NCBI GenBank assembly: GCA_003135035.1
Contig: PLDE01000197.1
Span: forward strand, 1 to 9,236
Source: Candidatus Dormiibacterota bacterium
Lineage (GTDB): Bacteria > Chloroflexota > Dormibacteria > Aeolococcales > Bog-877
Reading direction: 5' to 3'
DNA: 9,236 nucleotides
In this document: in pieces, positions 6,230-9,236 of the stretch
Numbering within the stretch: the first letter of the stretch is position 1
How the letters are laid out: every line of letters begins with the position of its first letter
Made by a program: the position numbers and the translations under genes
Notes under the pieces: model-generated
The model's input: only the letters and a program-made list of their open reading frames with translations
The model's database searches: none
What the model was told of the DNA's origin: nothing

Positions 6230-6982
6230 TCAGTTCGCTCCGGTGCCGAGATTGCGGCCGTAGAACTCCCAGATCTCCTCCCAACCCTCGTTGGCAGCCT
6301 CGGGCCGGTAGCTGGTCCGGTCGGTGGCGAAGAAGCCATGACCCGCCCCGGGGTAGCTGTGGAACTCGAAGTCGGCTCCCTGCTTCTTGAGGATCTCTTC
6401 CAGCCGGGTAACCTCCTCGGGCGAGGGATGCTGGTCCTCGGCTCCGAAGAGCCCCAGCACCGGGCAGGAGAGCTGGGCTGCCAGAGGCTCCAGCGAGGTG
6501 ACCTTGATGGGGAAGCCCTCGGGAGGAGTTCCCACGATGAAGGCCCCGTAGCACACCACCGCGGCATCGAGGGGTAGGCTGCAGGCGGCGAGGAACGACT
6601 GGCGTCCTCCCGAGCAGTACCCGATGACCCCGGCCTTGTCGTTGCTGCTGGGCAGCGAACGGAGGTGGTTGGCGGCGCCTTCCACGTCGCCGACGAGACG
6701 CTCATCCGGCACCCCACCCTTGGCCCGCACGGCAGCCGCGGCGTCGTCGGGACTGGCCCCGGGGGCTTCTCGCGAATAGAGGTTGGGGCAGATCGCCAGG
6801 TATCCGTGAGCCGCGAAGGTTCGGACCACCTCTTTGCTCCAGCTGTCGTACCCCGGCATGTGGTGGATCACCACCACTGCACCTGTCTTCTCCTGGTCCA
6901 GCGGCTGAGCTTGATAGGCCTCGATCTGATCGCCGCCGTGGCCGGTGATGGTCACCGTCTCCGCTTTGATGTCGTCGCGCAT
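6230..6982 (-). CDS. Dienelactone hydrolase family protein
   Basis: A 250-aa alpha/beta hydrolase of the DLH family, predicted soluble and cytoplasmic. It has the complete triad expected for dienelactone hydrolase (carboxymethylenebutenolidase): nucleophile Cys123 in GYCSGGR, Asp183 in FGAEDQHP, and His215 in PGAGHGFF. HHMPGY (40-45) precedes the oxyanion region and YLAICPNLY (61-69) is typical. Length is at the family norm of 230-250. Family members open lactones in chloroaromatic breakdown, but most chromosomal homologues have no proven substrate, and no catechol-pathway genes are nearby, so the substrate is left open. The ATG at 6982 is chosen because a strong Shine-Dalgarno, GGAGGTG, precedes it by 7 nt. 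It is followed directly by the DUF6295-like gene and is divergent from proC. Confidence 0.9.
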   Translation of the reverse strand: MRDDIKAETVTITGHGGDQIEAYQAQPLDQEKTGAVVVIHHMPGYDSWSKEVVRTFAAHGYLAICPNLYSREAPGASPDDAAAAVRAKGGVPDERLVGDVEGAANHLRSLPSSNDKAGVIGYCSGGRQSFLAACSLPLDAAVVCYGAFIVGTPPEGFPIKVTSLEPLAAQLSCPVLGLFGAEDQHPSPEEVTRLEEILKKQGADFEFHSYPGAGHGFFATDRTSYRPEAANEGWEEIWEFYGRNLGTGAN

Positions 6983-6989
6983 GGTGCTG

Positions 6990-6996
6990 CACCTCC
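6990..6996 (-). promoter_or_regulatory. Ribosome binding site of the dienelactone hydrolase gene
   Basis: On the - strand GGAGGTG lies 7 nt before the ATG at 6982. It is a near-perfect Shine-Dalgarno sequence and fixes the start. Confidence 0.8.
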
Positions 6997-7125
6997 GGGC
7001 AAGCGGTGGTTGGTTGTTGGGCGTGATCCCGCCTCAAGGGGGAACTCTCCGATTGTGTCAGCTCGGTGCTTCCGTGCACCCGCGACGACTACCGCGCCGC
7101 GGATATGGCAACCTAGCCCCTACCC
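6997..7125. promoter_or_regulatory. Divergent intergenic region between the hydrolase gene and proC
   Basis: About 130 bp must contain promoters for both directions. I see no convincing -35/-10 pair on either strand; GATATG near 7102-7107 is at best a weak -10 for proC. A short inverted repeat, GGTGC (7065-7069) with GCACC (7076-7080), sits near the middle and could be an operator or chance in G+C-rich DNA. Confidence 0.35.
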
Positions 7126-8031
7126 ATGAGCCAACCCCAAGCTAACCCATCCCCCTCAAGCGCCGAACTCGGCTCCTCTGCGATCGGAGTCATCGGGACG
7201 GGTGCCATGGCCGAGGCCATGATCGCCGGGCTTCTCCGTCAGGGGCTGCTGAGCCGCCCTCAGGTCGTCTGCAGCCATCCCCGGGCGGAGCGTGCTCGGG
7301 AACTCGAGGAGCGCCTCGGGGTAACCGTGCTGGCCGACAACCTGGAGGTGGCCCGGAAGGCTGACATCCTCATCCTGGCGGTCAAGCCCCAGGTACTCCC
7401 CCGCGTCCTGCGCCAGCTGGCAGGGAGTGTCCCGGCCGAGACCCTGGTGATCAGCATCGTGGGCGGAGCCGGAACCGCCGCTCTGGCAGCCGGCCTGGGC
7501 CACCGCGCCATCGTGCGGGCCATGCCCAACACCCCAGCCCAGATCGGCGAGGGTGTCACCGTGTGGTTCGCCACCGCGGCGGTCACCCCGGCGGCCAAGG
7601 GCCAGGTGAGCGCGCTCCTCTCCGCCCTGGGAACACAACTAGAGGTTGAGGACGAGCGCCAAGTTGCCATGGCCACGGCTGTCAGCGGCACCGGACCCAC
7701 CTATGCCTTCCTCTTCGCCGAGTCGCTGGTGGAGGCTGCAGTCCACCTGGGGTTTCCCCGCCATCTCGCGCGCCGTTTGGTGCTGGAAACGTTGCGGGGC
7801 TCGATCGCCTTCGCCATCCAGAGTGGCGAACATCCAGCCCAGTTGCGTGACATGGTCACCTCACCCGGAGGAACGTCCGCCGAGGCCCTGGCCGCCCTGG
7901 AGCGAGGTCGGTTCCGCACCGTCGTCAGCGACGCCGTGTGGGCGGCGTTTCGGCGCACCCTGCAACTTGAGGCAGCCCTGGACGAGAGCGGAGCGAACTC
8001 CGCTCCCGCCGACACCACACCCAGCGCCTAG
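7126..8031 (+). CDS. proC: Pyrroline-5-carboxylate reductase
   Basis: Catalyses the last step of proline synthesis, reducing 1-pyrroline-5-carboxylate to L-proline with NAD(P)H in the cytoplasm. The N-terminal Rossmann fold shows GVIGTGAMAEAM (21-32), a second strand VCSHPRAERA, then ILILAVKPQVL and IVGGAG. VRAMPNTPAQIGEG follows and is highly typical. The C-terminal helical dimer domain carries VSGTGPTYAFLFAESL (186 onward), the P5CR signature region, and VTSPGGTSAEAL (244 onward). At 301 aa it is longer than the usual 265-280, owing to an 18-residue Ser/Pro/Gln-rich N-terminus and a short acidic/Pro tail. No Shine-Dalgarno precedes the ATG at 7126, and the next ATG falls inside the nucleotide-binding loop, so this start stands and the mRNA may be leaderless or nearly so. 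It is divergent from the hydrolase gene and stands alone. Confidence 0.93.
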   Translation: MSQPQANPSPSSAELGSSAIGVIGTGAMAEAMIAGLLRQGLLSRPQVVCSHPRAERARELEERLGVTVLADNLEVARKADILILAVKPQVLPRVLRQLAGSVPAETLVISIVGGAGTAALAAGLGHRAIVRAMPNTPAQIGEGVTVWFATAAVTPAAKGQVSALLSALGTQLEVEDERQVAMATAVSGTGPTYAFLFAESLVEAAVHLGFPRHLARRLVLETLRGSIAFAIQSGEHPAQLRDMVTSPGGTSAEALAALERGRFRTVVSDAVWAAFRRTLQLEAALDESGANSAPADTTPSA

Positions 8032-8045
8032 GCAGAGCCGAGAGA

Positions 8046-8086
8046 CGGGCGCCGCGGCCCTGCCACTCCGACATGCCGGGCGCCCG
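8046..8086. terminator. Candidate bidirectional hairpin between convergent genes
   Basis: CGGGCGCC (8046-8053) is the exact reverse complement of GGCGCCCG (8079-8086), giving an 8-bp all-G/C stem with a 25-nt loop. It lies in the 66-nt gap between the convergent proC and small secreted-protein genes, where a terminator for both is expected. There is no T run on either strand, so function is inferred from place and pairing only. Confidence 0.4.
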
Positions 8087-8097
8087 AAGCGAGAGGA

Positions 8098-8352
8098 TTA
8101 GGAGGCGGTGCTCCCTGACCCGGAACTTCCGCTGCCGGACATATTCGGGCAGTTCTGGGAGTTGGTCCCCTGACCAGAGCTCCCCGAAGAGGGCGTGGTG
8201 GTCGGCGTCGAGGTGGCCGTCACCTGGGCGGGAGTCGAGCCGCTCGACGCGCTAGCCGCGGCGGCGGTCAGGGAGGCGACCCCGAACCCGAGACCAGCAA
8301 GGCCAGCGGCGGTGACGCCGACCAGAAGTATTCGTTTGCCAATGCGATTCAT
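8098..8352 (-). CDS. Small secreted Ser/Thr/Gly-rich protein with an NCPNM motif
   Basis: An 84-aa protein of unknown function. Residues 1-7 are basic (MNRIGKR) and 8-33 form a hydrophobic, Ala/Gly/Leu-rich core; a signal-peptidase-like AAASA site lies near 35. The mature part is only about 50 residues: a Thr/Ser/Pro-rich stretch, then GQGTNSQNCPNM with the single Cys at 68, then a Gly/Ser tail. There is no lipobox, and the Cys is too far from the membrane segment for lipidation. The ATG at 8352 is chosen because GAGGA lies 6 nt before it and the signal peptide starts there. A longer frame to 8424 adds 24 residues without a ribosome binding site. The Cys could allow dimerisation or metal binding; this is speculation. 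It lies 134 nt downstream of the oxidoreductase gene. Confidence 0.65.
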   Translation of the reverse strand: MNRIGKRILLVGVTAAGLAGLGFGVASLTAAAASASSGSTPAQVTATSTPTTTPSSGSSGQGTNSQNCPNMSGSGSSGSGSTAS

Positions 8353-8358
8353 GTTGCG

Positions 8359-8363
8359 TCCTC
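8359..8363 (-). promoter_or_regulatory. Ribosome binding site of the small secreted protein
   Basis: GAGGA on the - strand, 6 nt before the ATG at 8352. It decides this start over the in-frame ATG at 8424, which lies next to the inverted repeat. Confidence 0.55.
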
Positions 8364-8410
8364 GATAGCGGCTCACCCCCGGCGTTGCTCGGTCGGGCGG
8401 GTTGGCCGCC

Positions 8411-8438
8411 GACTCAGTGAACAACGACCGACTGAGTC
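8411..8438. repeat. 8-bp inverted repeat (hairpin or operator)
   Basis: GACTCAGT (8411-8418) and ACTGAGTC (8431-8438) are exact reverse complements separated by 12 nt. The site is 48 nt downstream of the oxidoreductase stop and 59 nt upstream of the small secreted-protein start, on the - strand for both. It could be a terminator for the first (no T tract follows) or a regulatory site for the second. Confidence 0.5.
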
Positions 8439-8486
8439 CGCCCTGATAGAAAGCTCACAATCTACCGAGACATAGCGGGAACCGGA

Positions 8487-9236
8487 TCAGGCGCTGAGCC
8501 GGGTCTTCAGCTCACCGGCCGCGGCGAGCAACTCTGGCGTGCTGAGGTTGGGGTTGCTGAAGGTGAAGCCGCCGATCCCGGCGTCAAGATAGGGCTGCAG
8601 CATCTCCACCGCCTGGTCGGGAAGCACCGGGTCGCCCGATATCGCCAGCCGCTCGGGTGGCATCTGCTCCTTCAACTGCCGGACGTGATTCTCGTCCAGC
8701 GCCAGGACGCATGGCTGCATGACGGTCTTGAGAATGGTCGCCGGATCACGGCCTTCTTCCTCGCAGTACTTCTCCAGTATCCCTATCTTTCGCTTGGTTT
8801 CCTCCACACCAGGGAACCAGTTGGAGATGTCGGCGTAGCGGGCGACGATGCGCAGCGTGCGCTGCTCCCCGGCGCCTCCAATCAGCACCTTGGGGCCGCC
8901 CGGCTGGATGGGGCGGGGCACGTTCAGAGCTCGGTCAATGTGGAAGAAATTGCCGTGAAACGTGGGGCGTTCCTCGGTGAACATGAGCTTGGCAATATGG
9001 ACCGCCTCGTCGAGCCGATCCATCCGTCTGCCGATGGCGGGAAAATCAAAGCCGAAGCCGGCGTGTTCATCCTCGTTCCACGCGGCGCCGATACCCAGGA
9101 TGGCGCGACCCTTGGAGAGTACGTCGAGGGTGGTTACCATCTTCGCCAACAAGGCCGGGTTGCGATAGGTGACCCCGGTCACCAGGGCACTGAGGCGCAC
9201 CTTGGTGGTTCTTTGGGAGAGCGCCGCGAGCGTGGT
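8487..9236 (-). CDS. LLM-class F420-dependent oxidoreductase (5' end beyond window)
   Basis: Luciferase-like TIM-barrel oxidoreductase, expected to use coenzyme F420 for hydride transfer to or from an unknown substrate. About 249 codons are visible; the frame is open to the right edge, so the N-terminus is missing. The first GTG at 9200 is an internal Val (the upstream codons read TTLAALSQRTTK, then VRLSALVTG), not a start. Family landmarks are GVTYRNPALLAKMVTTLDVLSKGR, GIGAAWNEDEHAGFGFDFP, RMDRLDEAV, the IQPGGPKVLIGGAGEQRTLRI segment, and ADISNWFPG. These resemble the actinobacterial TIGR03560-type subgroup. The C-terminus ends normally at LKTRLSA. F420 use rests on family resemblance; FMN is the alternative. 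The substrate cannot be inferred. Confidence 0.85.
   Translation of the reverse strand, partial: TTLAALSQRTTKVRLSALVTGVTYRNPALLAKMVTTLDVLSKGRAILGIGAAWNEDEHAGFGFDFPAIGRRMDRLDEAVHIAKLMFTEERPTFHGNFFHIDRALNVPRPIQPGGPKVLIGGAGEQRTLRIVARYADISNWFPGVEETKRKIGILEKYCEEEGRDPATILKTVMQPCVLALDENHVRQLKEQMPPERLAISGDPVLPDQAVEMLQPYLDAGIGGFTFSNPNLSTPELLAAAGELKTRLSA

Noticed and set aside
6228..6554. Extension of the small DUF6295-like frame upstream to 6554
   Set aside because: The added residues are antisense-like Arg/Gly/Ser-rich and overlap the well-supported hydrolase gene; the MCTY start with GGAG upstream fits better.
8353..8424. Longer start of the small secreted protein at 8424
   Set aside because: It puts 24 polar residues before the signal peptide and has no ribosome binding site, whereas GAGGA precedes the ATG at 8352.

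Overview
The window is G+C-rich, uses ATG, GTG and TTG starts, and encodes an F420-type luciferase-like oxidoreductase, a ROK repressor with a sugar ABC cassette, and a small secreted Ser/Thr/Gly protein. Together these point to an actinobacterium (Actinomycetota) or a related high-GC soil lineage such as Dormibacterota. No rRNA, tRNA, CRISPR array, insertion sequence or phage gene is visible. The content is mostly ordinary chromosomal genes.

Layout. (1) Positions 1-786 are the end of a branched-chain amino-acid-type ABC operon: the last codons of a LivG-like ATPase, overlapped by a complete LivF-like ATPase. (2) Positions 787-1160 are a 374-base regulatory gap. It holds a possible terminator hairpin, a good sigma70-type promoter (TTGACA, 17 bp, TATGCT) whose spacer is filled by an inverted repeat, a second dyad abutting the -35 box, and a perfect 16-bp palindrome in a leader of about 260 nt. 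(3) Positions 1161-5935 are a four-gene block on the + strand: a XylF-like xylose/sugar-binding protein, a single-domain XylG/FrcA-like ATPase, a XylH-like permease, and a ROK-family XylR-like repressor. The gaps are 25 nt, a 4-nt overlap and 23 nt, so the block looks like one operon in which the repressor probably controls its own transporter. (4) Positions 5952-6982 on the - strand are a two-gene unit, a dienelactone-hydrolase-family protein followed after 2 nt by a 91-aa protein resembling DUF6295. (5) proC (7126-8031, +) is divergent from that unit. (6) On the - strand follow a small secreted low-complexity protein (8098-8352) and the 3' part of an LLM-class F420-dependent oxidoreductase that runs off the right edge.

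How it fits together. The ABC cassette would bind a pentose-like sugar outside the cell (XylF), pass it through XylH, and drive uptake with ATP hydrolysed by XylG. XylR would sense the intracellular sugar and release the operator near position 879. No xylA or xylB is in the window, so catabolism must be encoded elsewhere. The most interesting points are the architecture of the xyl control region, the lack of a lipobox on the binding protein, the tight hydrolase/DUF6295-like pair, and the small secreted protein with a lone Cys in an NCPNM motif.
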